A model generated the notes under the pieces. It saw nothing but the letters and a program-made list of their open reading frames with translations, was not told the origin of the DNA and made no database searches. Shown here in pieces: positions 1 through 7,535 of a stretch of 47,791 nt of DNA. This DNA is from Pseudomonas rubra (lineage in GTDB: Bacteria > Pseudomonadota > Gammaproteobacteria > Pseudomonadales > Pseudomonadaceae), in NCBI RefSeq assembly GCF_028656935.1, contig NZ_JAMDGZ010000060.1:1-47791 (forward strand). Reading direction: 5' to 3'. How positions within the stretch are numbered: the stretch's first letter is position 1; each line of letters starts with the position of its first letter. A program made the position numbers and the translations under genes.

Positions 1-24
1 GAATGAGTTGACCACTACACTGTT

Positions 25-186
25 TCAACGGGAGGTGTTGGCTTCCTGCAGCGCTTCCTCTAAAGCCTGCAGTGCATCCGACAAGCGCTGGTTTTCACGA
101 GCATCATCGCTATCAGGCTCATACGCTTTGCAGTGGCGAAGCAAGGCCTCTAAATCGTTTTGATTAAGATCGAGCTGGATGTGCAT
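25..186 (-). CDS. Small conserved hypothetical protein (53 aa)
   Basis: The minus strand reads a complete 53-residue protein beginning MHIQLDLNQNDLEALL and ending QEANTSR. It is acidic and predicted helical, with two leucine-rich stretches separated by a DSDDARENQR hydrophilic turn. An in-frame ATG lies two codons further up (192) and only a weak GGA precedes it, so the start is uncertain. It resembles small, frequently annotated Pseudomonas hypotheticals, which is recall only. I assign no function. Confidence 0.55.
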   Translation of the reverse strand: MHIQLDLNQNDLEALLRHCKAYEPDSDDARENQRLSDALQALEEALQEANTSR

Positions 187-353
187 GGGCATGTCCGTTT
201 GGGGGAGTGGGGCGATTGTGTCGAGTTTCGCTTTGGGACACGATGCGGTTGCTGTGAGGGTACCGTTGGGCGACGAACTAGAAAAGCTTGTGCGGGCTCA
301 GCCCTGGCTGATGCATTGAGATTCGCTGTACGCGATCATCAGAGAATCATTGA

Positions 354-381
354 CCACCCACCACCCACCACCCACCACCCA
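354..381. repeat. Four tandem copies of CCACCCA
   Basis: Four perfect head-to-tail copies of the 7-base unit CCACCCA occupy this interval. It is intergenic and lies about 60 bases before the small ORF at 440. A short tandem repeat of this kind can change copy number by slippage. No functional role is visible. Confidence 0.8.
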
Positions 382-439
382 CCGTCGATGATCTGACGAT
401 CGAATGTAGCCACTCCCTATATCATTCTTCGGAGCTGCC

Positions 440-613
440 ATGAAGCAAGACGCCGTCGCCAACGCCCTCACTGACCAAGAGTACGAGACCATGATGAGCC
501 AACTCGACTCTGCGCAAGACTGGATGGTTGAGCAGTTGGCTTCGAAGCCCCTAACCTCAATCTGTGTTGGGCAGGGGCTGGCTAGCCTGGATACTTCGTC
601 ATCCGAGCAGTGA
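440..613 (+). CDS. Small hypothetical protein (57 aa)
   Basis: An ATG preceded by GGAG at 431-434 (5-base spacing) opens a 57-codon frame starting MKQDAVANALTDQEYETMM and ending SSSEQ. The protein is acidic and Gln/Ser-rich, with no membrane segment or signal peptide. I do not recognise the family. The good ribosome binding site is the main support that it is real. It is followed by about 330 bases with no recognisable gene, including a run of ten G at 669-678. Confidence 0.4.
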   Translation: MKQDAVANALTDQEYETMMSQLDSAQDWMVEQLASKPLTSICVGQGLASLDTSSSEQ

Positions 614-941
614 CTGGAAGAAAATCGCAAGGCTGCGGCTCTATGTAAACGAACCTGTCAATCCGCACGGGGGGGGGTAGCGGTGGCACCAGGTGTTTCT
701 GTAGCAAATGACACCCAGTGAAGTCTCAAGCCAGGCGGACAGCGGTGACCGGCTCCGAGTAGGGTTCTGAGCGGAAAATGGCTGGGACTGCAGTCCAGCA
801 GTTCTCGCGCCATCCCCGATGATGTGGCATAAAGCTATCTCATAAAAGAGGACAGGGTTGAGGGCGCCGCCTTCAGATGCTGGCCCAGAATCAACAATCG
901 GCTATGGCGTCGCCATACGCTCAGGCTGTGGGAGTGAGTGC
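614..941. other. Intergenic stretch with no recognised gene
   Basis: I see no supportable coding frame or RNA gene here. The stretch holds a G10 homopolymer (about 669-678) and leads into the ribosome binding site of the DUF3800 gene (GGAG at 931-934). Confidence 0.5.
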
Positions 942-2102
942 GTGGGAAGGACATTCGCATTTGTAGACGAGTCGGGTAATCACGATCTCGATACCTCGAA
1001 GTCGGGTAGCTCCGACTTCTTTGTGATCTGCTCCGTCATCGTCACTGAAACGGATTTGCCGAAAGCTTACGAGCTTGCTGGCCTAGCCAGGGCGAGGCAT
1101 TTCCAGTCAGGGGAGATCAAGTCCAGCAAACTCAGAGCCAAGGACGCGGATCGGCGCCGGCGGATTCTCGTTGATCTCGCAGAGCTACCGCTCAAACTCT
1201 TTTTCACAGTGGTAGACAAGCGTCGGGTCTACCAGGACGGGGGGCTTCAGTTCAAGCAGTCTTTCATCAAGCACGTGAACAACCTTCTGTATTCGCGGCT
1301 CTTTGATCACTGTCCCGACCTGCACATGACCGTGGACGAGCATGGCGGCCCCGAGTTTCAGGCCAGCCTGAGGGACTACGTATCGGAACGCTATTCGGGA
1401 GATCTCTTCGGTGACACCGCGTTTCAGACCAAGAGCAGTAAAGACGACGTTCTGATCCAGGTAGCGGACTTCTTCGCAGGCAGTGTCGCGCACATCTACG
1501 AAGGTAAGGCTAGCGCCGAAGTTGTCGAGGCTTACAGGAACATCCTGCGTAGCCGGACGCTGGGGATTTTGGAATGGCCACCGCGCTACCAGTCGTTGAT
1601 TCCGCCTCCTATGGACGAATCAGCGCTGGCCGATCACCGCGTCCATCAACAGGCCCTTAAGCAAGCCGATAAATTCCTATCCAAGGTCGGACAGCACCTG
1701 GATGAGGATGAGCGTCTTCAGGTATGCATCCTGGACTACCTACGCTTCAGGAGCGATTTCGTCGCCGATGAGTATGTCTCCACGGGTGACATAGCCAAGC
1801 ACCTCGCGGACAGGGGGTTCCATGGTCTTTCGGATCAGAAGATCAGATCCAGTGGGATTGCGAAGCTGCGGGACGCTGAAGTCATCATTGCCAGTGCTGC
1901 CAAGGGCTACAAGATCCCCCGAACACGGGCTGACATAAACGATTTCCTGGAACTGGCCTCAAGCCAGATTCTGCCGCTGCTTGAACGAATCAAGAAAGCC
2001 CGGGATGTCTACCGCCTCAGCAGCATCGGAGACTATGACATCTTGGGCGCGGATCAGTACTCGGAAATCAGAAAGCTGCTCCAGTCGTTGGAGCCGCTGT
2101 GA
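942..2102 (+). CDS. DUF3800 domain-containing protein
   Basis: The N-terminus reads FAFVDESGNHDL and then a hydrophobic strand, the opening Asp-Glu-Ser-Gly signature of DUF3800 proteins. These are RNase H-like-fold proteins of unknown activity that are often found in mobile or defence-rich DNA. A second acidic strand, MTVDEHGGPEF, is near residue 135, and DVLIQVADFFAGSV near residue 170 matches the family's conserved QVADFxxG block. The last 120 residues look like a separate helical, possibly winged-helix segment (GDIAKHLADRGFHG). I chose GTG 942 because GGAG sits 7 bases upstream and the signature begins at once. The frame is open back to 858, but that part has no family character. Length is 386 aa. 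Nuclease activity would be inference. Confidence 0.75.
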   Translation: MGRTFAFVDESGNHDLDTSKSGSSDFFVICSVIVTETDLPKAYELAGLARARHFQSGEIKSSKLRAKDADRRRRILVDLAELPLKLFFTVVDKRRVYQDGGLQFKQSFIKHVNNLLYSRLFDHCPDLHMTVDEHGGPEFQASLRDYVSERYSGDLFGDTAFQTKSSKDDVLIQVADFFAGSVAHIYEGKASAEVVEAYRNILRSRTLGILEWPPRYQSLIPPPMDESALADHRVHQQALKQADKFLSKVGQHLDEDERLQVCILDYLRFRSDFVADEYVSTGDIAKHLADRGFHGLSDQKIRSSGIAKLRDAEVIIASAAKGYKIPRTRADINDFLELASSQILPLLERIKKARDVYRLSSIGDYDILGADQYSEIRKLLQSLEPL

Positions 2103-2345
2103 ACGACGACCTGACCTGGACGACGTTTGCGCGTCATTCCACCTCCATCATTTTGGGCGGCACCGGCATTATCGCAGTCTGCCGAGGTCGCTTCAGGGAA
2201 GGTGGCTTGATACTCTAATGAAATAAACGCTCAGGTATGAGGCTGACCAGCCCAGAGATCATGGATCTCCTGAGCGCAACCTCACCATGATTGACGTCTG
2301 GCCAGGCTCACACGGTGATGGCGAATTCGCTGGTGCGGAGGGGTT

Positions 2346-2537
2346 GTGCAAAATTTCGATCTTGTTTGGCAAAAAGCTGAAACGGTGTTCGGCGACAAAG
2401 CCCGAGCAGCTGTGTGGCTGTCGACGCCCAGGAACCTCTTCGATGGCATGACACCGCTGGAGTTTGTGAAAGATCAGGAAAGCTTAGATCGGGTTATTGA
2501 AGTGCTGACGCAGATCGATCATGGGTATGCCAGCTGA
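2346..2537 (+). CDS. MbcA/ParS/Xre-type antitoxin toxin-binding domain (orphan, short)
   Basis: The 63-residue product is essentially one DUF2384 (antitoxin MbcA/ParS toxin-binding) domain. AETVFGDKARAAVWL is followed by STPRNLFDGMTPLEFV, and the family's terminal IDHGYAS-like motif closes it. In full systems this domain neutralises a RES-domain NAD-degrading toxin and is usually preceded by an Xre-like helix-turn-helix. Here the N-terminal DNA-binding half is absent and no RES toxin follows in the next kilobase. The start is a TTG/GTG-type codon (GTTGTGCAAAAT), so the exact end is uncertain. It is either a stand-alone short antitoxin-like protein or the tail of a decayed antitoxin gene. Confidence 0.7.
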   Translation: MQNFDLVWQKAETVFGDKARAAVWLSTPRNLFDGMTPLEFVKDQESLDRVIEVLTQIDHGYAS

Positions 2538-2955
2538 TAAATAACGGGCTACGGCTCGGGCCAAGAAATCCTCGGCCGAGTGGGCGAGGGTGACGCCGAA
2601 TCCTTCTGCGGCGTAACCTTGCCCTGTGACGCTATTCAACTTGGCCTCTCAGAATAGATAAAGGGTGTGATGTCGGCGGGGTAAACGAGAACAGTGCACC
2701 GTGGCCTGGCGAATACGTGATTCAACGATTGCGTTGGAGCGGTGCGATCAACAGGCTCCAAAGAGTTTCGGCACCACCTTCTTGAGAAAGCTTCTGGTCT
2801 TGCCGAGTATGAAACGACATACCGAATGTCTTCAGGTATAGAGATTGATCGTCCGTATCAACCGTTAACGCCTCGTTGTACGAGCCCCCGCCAAACGAAT
2901 CCCCATGGCTGTAGTAGATCCCCGCGCCTAGCCGCCCTGACTTACGCCACGAGGC
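2538..2955. other. Gap with possible reverse-strand gene fragment
   Basis: No intact gene is visible. On the minus strand a frame at 2722-2958 contains GAGIYYSHGDSFGGGSYNEA and FGMSFHTRQDQ, which look like protein rather than noise. It has no recognisable family, lacks a good start, and abuts the ATP-grasp fragment end to end. It may be the tail of another truncated gene. Confidence 0.3.
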
Positions 2956-2956
2956 C

Positions 2957-3178
2957 ATCAGCTTGCCCGATCAAGTGGCTGCTCAATGTCGAGAGTTGGT
3001 ACACCGTCTGAACCTGCGATATGGCGCTATTGATCTGGTGTGCGACACAGACGGAAAGCTGTGGTTTTTGGAAATCAATCCAAACGGTCAGTGGGCCTGG
3101 ATCGAAAATCAAACCGGATACCCAATTGCTGCGGCAATCGTTGATGAGCTGGAGATGATCCGAAATGGCCCGCTTTGA
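2957..3178 (+). pseudogene. C-terminal fragment of MvdC/MvdD-like ATP-grasp ligase
   Basis: The frame reads LRYGAIDLVCDTDGKLWF and then LEINPNGQWAWIE. This is the conserved C-terminal metal/ATP-binding strand of ATP-grasp enzymes, with the Glu and Asn that bind Mg. The close NPNGQWAWIE wording is typical of the MvdC/MvdD (microviridin-type graspetide) maturases. It then continues TGYPIAAAIVDEL. Only about 70 residues remain of an enzyme normally over 300 residues long, and no ATG precedes it, so it is a 5'-truncated remnant. Its stop overlaps the start of the next small gene, as in intact two-gene modules where a small downstream protein follows the ligase. Confidence 0.7.
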
Positions 3179-3446
3179 TAGAGAGTTGTTTTGGCCGACC
3201 CTGGCTCCTCCTACCCCTGAACAGGTTGTGGCAAATGACCAAATGCGCGCCGGGTGGAAAGCATCCGTCAACAACGGCAATTGGGATCTGCAGAGCGAAA
3301 TAGCGTTGGAAGAGGCGCGCCGGATGTACGACGCCGAACAGGAGCGTCGTAGGGGTGCTGACACGAAAGCAGGGGTCTATCTTGCGGCAGTACGGTCATG
3401 GCCATCACCTCACCCAGTGGCACGCCTTGGCGCCCGGCCTCGGTGA
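3165..3446 (+). pseudogene. Truncated partner protein of the ATP-grasp gene
   Basis: ATG 3165 overlaps the ATP-grasp stop by 14 bases. The first 76 residues (MARFDRELFWPTLAPPTPEQ onward) contain a helical EARRMYDAEQERRRGADTK segment. This leads into GVYLAAV, the start of a probable membrane helix, the layout of small membrane proteins with a charged helix before paired transmembrane segments. Around 3391-3397 the sequence switches abruptly to antisense recombinase DNA, so the membrane part is lost and the remaining codons to 3446 are junk. The upstream partner suggests a peptide-modification or export module that has been destroyed. Confidence 0.5.
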
Positions 3447-4380
3447 TAAAGCCAGAACGCAGACTGTGCGCTGCCCAGTCGCCCTCCAGGCCGGCGAGTT
3501 GCGCACGGCGCTTAACGATGCGCGCGACCTGATCGCCGGACAGCCCGGCGCTACCGACTCGCCCTCCTTTAAACAGGCGACGAAACAGCGGCCCGCTGCT
3601 TGCGGGTGCCGCAGTCAGCCAGGCGCTCAGTGCCTGCGCCGCCGGCCCTTGCAGCGGTTTCTCTCGACGCACTCCGCCGGTATCGGTCTTGGTGGCACCG
3701 AGGGCGTACAGCCAGGTGTCCGCATCCAGTCGACGCAAATCCTCGACCTGCAGACCCACCACCTCCGAACGGCGCCGACTGCCACCGCTCCAGGCCAGCA
3801 GGAGCAGGGCGCGATCGCGCACGCCGCGCACGCCATCACTGCAGGTGGCGAGCATCGCCTGCAGCGGCTCGAGCACTACCGCGGTTTTCTTGCGCAGCGC
3901 CACGCCTTGACGGGCCTGGGCCTTGCGCGCTTCACGCAAAAGGGTCTTTACCGCTGAGGCCTCGCAAGGATTGTCCCACGCGTTGAGGCGGTGCCACTTA
4001 GCTAGCACTGCCAGGCGGTGGCTGACCGTGTTGAACGCCAGGGCGCCGAGTTTGCCCTTGACCCCGGCAGCGACCAGGGCCGCATCCAGCTGCGGCGGCA
4101 GCAACTGGCTCCAGTTGCCATCGCCATCCGGACGGGCCAGGTGATCGACGATGAATTGCACCGCGACATCAGGCGGTAGCGCGCCGTCGCCAAGCGACCG
4201 GTGATAGCGCAATCGAAGCCAGGCGGACCAGTAGCTGAGGGCGCTTTGGTAGCTGCGCACGGTATTGGCTGCCGTGCCTGCCGAGATGAAAGCCTCAGCG
4301 GCGGCGCGGGTGCTGTCGGCCAAGCTGTGCAGCGCCAGCGGGGTATTCGGCAGGCCGTCGAGCGGAAGTGTATTATTCAT
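3268..4380 (-). pseudogene. tnpS: TnpS-like tyrosine recombinase of Tn4651-type transposon, C-terminally truncated
   Basis: The product is a phage-integrase-family tyrosine recombinase. A SAM-like core-binding N-terminal half has NTVRSYQSALSYWSAWL near residue 45. The catalytic half shows the first arginine region (SGGSRRRSEVVGLQ), a lysine beta-hairpin area (LGATKTDTGG) and the H-x-x-R box (AHSLRSGFIT). After EVMAMT the expected His/Trp and nucleophilic Tyr segment is missing and is replaced by 40 unrelated codons read from the antisense of the neighbouring gene. It therefore cannot catalyse cleavage. Divergence from a KfrA-like gene across an inverted-repeat site is the known tnpS-rst-tnpT layout of Tn4651/Tn4652, where the pair resolves cointegrates. 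ATG 4380 is chosen; TTG 4389 is an alternative. Confidence 0.7.
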
Positions 4381-4446
4381 TACGTTCAACGTATTATTTA
4401 TTGATTTTTCAATTTATAAGGTCGGATAAGATTGCATTATCAGACC
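4370..4446. other. Candidate recombination (rst/res) site between tnpS and tnpT
   Basis: Between the divergent genes lie 10-base arms GGTCGGATAA (4420-4429) and TTATCAGACC (4437-4446), inverted with one mismatch and separated by exactly 7 bases. That is the geometry of a tyrosine-recombinase core site. Two direct repeats GTATTATTyaTT at 4370-4381 and 4391-4402 flank it on the tnpS side and could be accessory TnpT/TnpS sites or overlap the tnpS promoter. The Tn4651 family places its resolution site here (established knowledge). The specific assignment is inference. Confidence 0.6.
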
Positions 4447-4467
4447 TAATATAGCGGAGGGCAGGCC

Positions 4468-4755
4468 ATGGCGGTAGGTGTACCGGAAAACGACGTGTTC
4501 GCCGCGGCGGACGCGGTATTGGCCCGCGGCGAGCGGCCGACGGTCGAGCGGGTGCGTCTGGAGCTGGGCCGCGGCAGCCCGGCGCGGGTCGGCGCCTTGC
4601 TCGATCAGTGGTGGGAGCAGTTGGCCGGGCGCCTGCGCGGGGAAACGCGTCTACCGGGGCTGCCGGCAGAAGTGGCGCAGGCTTTTGTCGCCCTTTGGCA
4701 GCAGGCGATGAGTTGCACGGGAAGATCCCTGCGCCGCTTCGCTTGCCAATGTTGA
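4468..4755 (+). pseudogene. tnpT: TnpT-like / KfrA-N domain DNA-binding protein, truncated
   Basis: The first 80 residues form a KfrA N-terminal-type DNA-binding domain: VFAAADAVLARGERPTVERV, then RLELGRGSPARVGALLDQWW, then PGLPAEVAQAFVALWQQA. In Tn4651-type elements TnpT is about 330 residues, with this domain followed by a long coiled coil. Here homology ends at about 4709, where fic sequence begins, and the frame stops at 4755 after about 15 nonsense codons. The GGAGGGCAGGCC leader before the ATG is a good ribosome binding site. The protein would lack the coiled coil and is presumably inactive in resolution. Confidence 0.65.
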
Positions 4756-5795
4756 ATCTGCTGCGACAGGTAAACTCGTACTATAGCAACAAGATTGAGG
4801 GCAACGCGACGGATCCGGAAGACGTCCTGCGCTCCCAGGAGAAGAACTTCGACGAGGACCTACAGGAGATCAAGCGTCACATAGAGGCTCAAAAGCGTCT
4901 TGCCGATGACCCCATTCACAAGGTGGAAGTCTGCTCCCGTAACGCGATTGCCCGGATGCATCGCGAGATTTATACGAGCATGTCTGACCAGTACTTAGAT
5001 CCCAAGCTTAATGATGGCGGCGCTACAGTTCGACTGGTACCAGGTGAATTTCGGCAGAAGGACGTAGTCGTGGGTAAGCACATTCCTCCAAGCGTCGAGG
5101 AAATGCGTTCCCACATGAACTGGTTCGAAAACGCGTACCGGCTTGACAGGATTCACGGGCTTTCCCGCTTCTTTGCGGCTGCAGGAGCGCATCACCGCCT
5201 GATGTGGATTCACCCATTCCTGGACGGCAATGGCCGGATCGGCCGGCTATTCACGGACCAGTATCTCAAAGCAGCCGGTATGGGTGGGTACGGGCTGTGG
5301 TCGATGAGTCGTGGCTTCGGTCGGGACGTCGAGGCGTACTATGCCGCACTGCGTGCTGCGGACCACCCCAGGAAAGGCGATCTTGACGGCCGTTGTGAAC
5401 TGTCTGACTCGGGCCTGCTGGTCTTCACTCGATACTTCCTCGAAACTGCGTTGGGCCAAGTGCAGTACTTCAGTTCGGTGCTCGAGCCACAACTGCTCGG
5501 CGTCCGTATCGATGCGTACTTCGAATTGCGACAGCGCGGGGTATACACCAATCGCAAGGCCCAAAAGTTATCACCACTACGAATCGAGTCACGCGATATC
5601 TACAAAACGTTGCTCTATCAAGGCGACCAGCAACGTGCTGACATCTACGCCCGCCTACGCGTAGGCGAACGAACCACTCAGAGCATTCTCGCGCAGATGG
5701 CCAGCGAGGGCCTGATCTATCTGGACGATCGTAAACCTGTATCGCTGAACCTTTCACCAGACTCGATTGAGGTTCTATTCCCCCATCTTTGGTAA
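4608..5795 (+). CDS. Fic family protein, chimeric copy with replaced N-terminus
   Basis: From codon 35 (base 4710) this frame is closely similar to the full-length Fic protein at 7536-8705. It keeps the inhibitory-helix motif S-x3-E-G (SNKIEGN), the flap region, and the catalytic loop HPFLDGNGRIGR with its His, acidic residue and arginine anchor. It also keeps the C-terminal winged-helix-like region. Fic proteins usually transfer AMP from ATP to a hydroxyl of a target protein. The native first 28 residues are gone, because the sequence joins the tnpT remnant at about 4710. The ATG at 4608 lies inside tnpT in another frame and would add about 34 foreign residues. ATG 4749 is an internal alternative. 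Core domains are intact, so activity is possible, but its own promoter is lost. Confidence 0.65.
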   Translation: MVGAVGRAPARGNASTGAAGRSGAGFCRPLAAGDELHGKIPAPLRLPMLNLLRQVNSYYSNKIEGNATDPEDVLRSQEKNFDEDLQEIKRHIEAQKRLADDPIHKVEVCSRNAIARMHREIYTSMSDQYLDPKLNDGGATVRLVPGEFRQKDVVVGKHIPPSVEEMRSHMNWFENAYRLDRIHGLSRFFAAAGAHHRLMWIHPFLDGNGRIGRLFTDQYLKAAGMGGYGLWSMSRGFGRDVEAYYAALRAADHPRKGDLDGRCELSDSGLLVFTRYFLETALGQVQYFSSVLEPQLLGVRIDAYFELRQRGVYTNRKAQKLSPLRIESRDIYKTLLYQGDQQRADIYARLRVGERTTQSILAQMASEGLIYLDDRKPVSLNLSPDSIEVLFPHLW

Positions 5796-6268
5796 CTCTG
5801 CAGAACCGTGTCGTACCCACAAAGGAAGAGGGTGGCGATCTCTCAGACTCGAAAAATGCTGGCACTGTACCTTGGCTGCCTGGTCTCAATTGTCACATTC
5901 CAGCGAGCTCGTAACTTTAAGCAATTCGGACCGCTCCTTGATGAGCCAGGCACTAGACTTGGGAATGCACGGTTTCTCTGAATTTTTCAAATAACCGTTG
6001 ATGAGTATGGTGGGGTTGGGTTGCATTTCTGAAAAGTCTAAAGGTCTGCGCACAGGATCGATACGTCGATGATTTTTGCGCTAACACAGGTCACTGAATT
6101 CCCGAGTCAGACATGCAACCGATAGGCGAGGAAATTTCGAAATTGAGCAGCTTGACGCGATTTTGTTTCAAGCTCGCCCCAGTAAAACGGGCGCGTGACA
6201 AATTCCGAAGAGGAAGTCTCGATTTTTTCAGTCGCAGGGAGATGTACGAAGGCACAATGCGTCAGGAA

Positions 6269-6313
6269 GTAAATATCCGAATCCGGGGAGGCTCTACGGA
6301 TTCGGATATTTAC
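6269..6313. repeat. Perfect 17-bp inverted repeat with 11-base loop, nested in a second inverted repeat
   Basis: The arms GTAAATATCCGAATCCG (6269-6285) and their exact complement (6297-6313) are separated by 11 bases. An additional pair, GGAAGTAAAT (6265-6274) and ATTTACTTCC (6331-6340), overlaps the left arm, so two mutually exclusive stems are possible. There is no T-tract typical of a terminator. It lies between the two fic copies in a gene-poor stretch (5796-6630). Possible roles are a protein-binding palindrome, a recombination hairpin, or an attenuator-like switch. Confidence 0.75.
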
Positions 6314-6629
6314 AGGCCAGAAATTTGGAGATTTACTTCCGTGTAGTGCTATTGGTGGAGGGCTAATGAACACCTCTGACATGGCACACTATTTAACATA
6401 ATATACATTATGCGAAGCACAATATAGAAGCTTGGGGGCCGGTGGTGGTCAGATTTGAAGCTGTCGCGTCTAGCTAATCGCAGTAATGGTCCATTTCATC
6501 GCAGGAATCTATTGAAATCATGAGGTTAACCATTACGTAGTGACACGATCTTATGAATAAATGGAAAGCAATCGTTCAAATCGAGCAATTAGCCTCCAAT
6601 TTTCACAGACTACCTGTCCTGCATACAGT

Positions 6630-6833
6630 TCAACGTTCCAAACTCTGCGTGGCCTTCAGTGCTTTTACTCCGTGTACAACGAGCACGTTGCCGATGGTTG
6701 ACGTACTCGTTCCCGAAAAGACTGAAATTCGGCAAAAATTATTAACCCTGGCTGATTTTTTAGAAACCACGCAGGTAACGACTACCGGTACGACCAGAAA
6801 GGTATCGGCGTTTTTACGGTCACCTAATACCAT
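6630..6833 (-). CDS. Hypothetical small protein (67 aa)
   Basis: The minus-strand frame begins MVLGDRKNADTFLVVPVVVT, followed by a Val-rich stretch and a Ser/Thr-rich tail. It starts 14 bases after the stop of the next minus-strand ORF (6848-7021), which would suit a two-gene unit. A competing 127-codon plus-strand frame covers the same DNA. I recognise no family and the region is compositionally poor, so existence is uncertain. Confidence 0.25.
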   Translation of the reverse strand: MVLGDRKNADTFLVVPVVVTCVVSKKSARVNNFCRISVFSGTSTSTIGNVLVVHGVKALKATQSLER

Positions 6834-6847
6834 ACGGATTGACCTGC

Positions 6848-7021
6848 CTAGAGAGGCTCCTCGAGAGGCTTGTATTTCAACGTTTCAATTTTCCAGTCGA
6901 TCACCGTTCGCGTTGATACGTCAACAGTTACCTTGAGTGCAGGACTCGGCAGGCGATTACTCTCCTTATCTACCAATAGTACGTCTAAGTCTAGTTTGTA
7001 ATTCTCAACGGGTTTATTCAT
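6848..7021 (-). CDS. Small ORF, possible TniA/TnsB-type transposase fragment
   Basis: ATG 7021 has GAGGA about 8 bases upstream and opens a 57-codon frame. It reads YKLDLDVLLVDKESNRLPS and then LKVTVDVSTRTVIDW. The spacing L-D-x3-V-D … V-D-V-x-T-R-x-V resembles the start of the rve/DDE catalytic core of Mu/TniA-type transposases, whose first two strands read similarly. Only this piece exists and no other transposase domain lies beside it. Either it is a transposase remnant or an unrelated small beta-strand protein. The gene-free stretches on both sides (5796-6629 and 7022-7535) show nothing else I can support. Confidence 0.35.
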   Translation of the reverse strand: MNKPVENYKLDLDVLLVDKESNRLPSPALKVTVDVSTRTVIDWKIETLKYKPLEEPL

Positions 7022-7535
7022 TTTATTGATTCCTCGCAAGGTGTCTATGCCCTATAGAATAGGGTGTGTAGCAAATTTCACCTAACAACTCTACGGAGAA
7101 TAGGTTAGCTCAACTAAATGACTATTTGGTTGAGTTATATTCACTCCAGTCGCTATTGCAATGTCCTGGCCTACTCCGACCGATATCATGATAGCACTGA
7201 CCCTAAACATCGCCGGCGCCCGCCTCATGGCTCGAGCCAAATCCAGTTTATGTGCTGAATAATGCATTTGATGCTGCACCGACCGAAACTCAGCGAGTAT
7301 TTAGTACAGAGAGATGGCTTTCACCCAAAACCATTCGCGCACCCTTGTCCGTGCATTTTAAGGCTCACATGCTCAAATGCTGACACGAAATCTTGAGGCA
7401 GCTACGGTCCAGTTCGGAGATTCAGCGCACCGATTGCCACCCTCCCCGTTGGCGGCTCCGACACGGTAGCGCAGACAAACTTCGTCAGTATCAGCGTTAG
7501 CACTACAATGTAAGTGCACAAGGGTATCTGCAGAA

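Noticed and set aside
354..381. CRISPR-like repeat
   Set aside because: Units are 7 bases with no spacers, so it is a simple tandem repeat. No CRISPR array or cas gene is visible anywhere in the window.
3355..3986. Long plus-strand frames opposite tnpS
   Set aside because: High GC content keeps the antisense of the recombinase open; the compositions are Arg/Pro/Ala-rich and motif-free.
6265..6340. Integron attC site
   Set aside because: The palindrome lacks the paired GTTRRRY/RYYYAAC core sites and is not next to a cassette-like gene series.
6553..6936. 127-codon plus-strand frame
   Set aside because: No ribosome binding site or motif; it overlaps both minus-strand small ORFs, one of which has a better start signal. 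Not strong enough to list.
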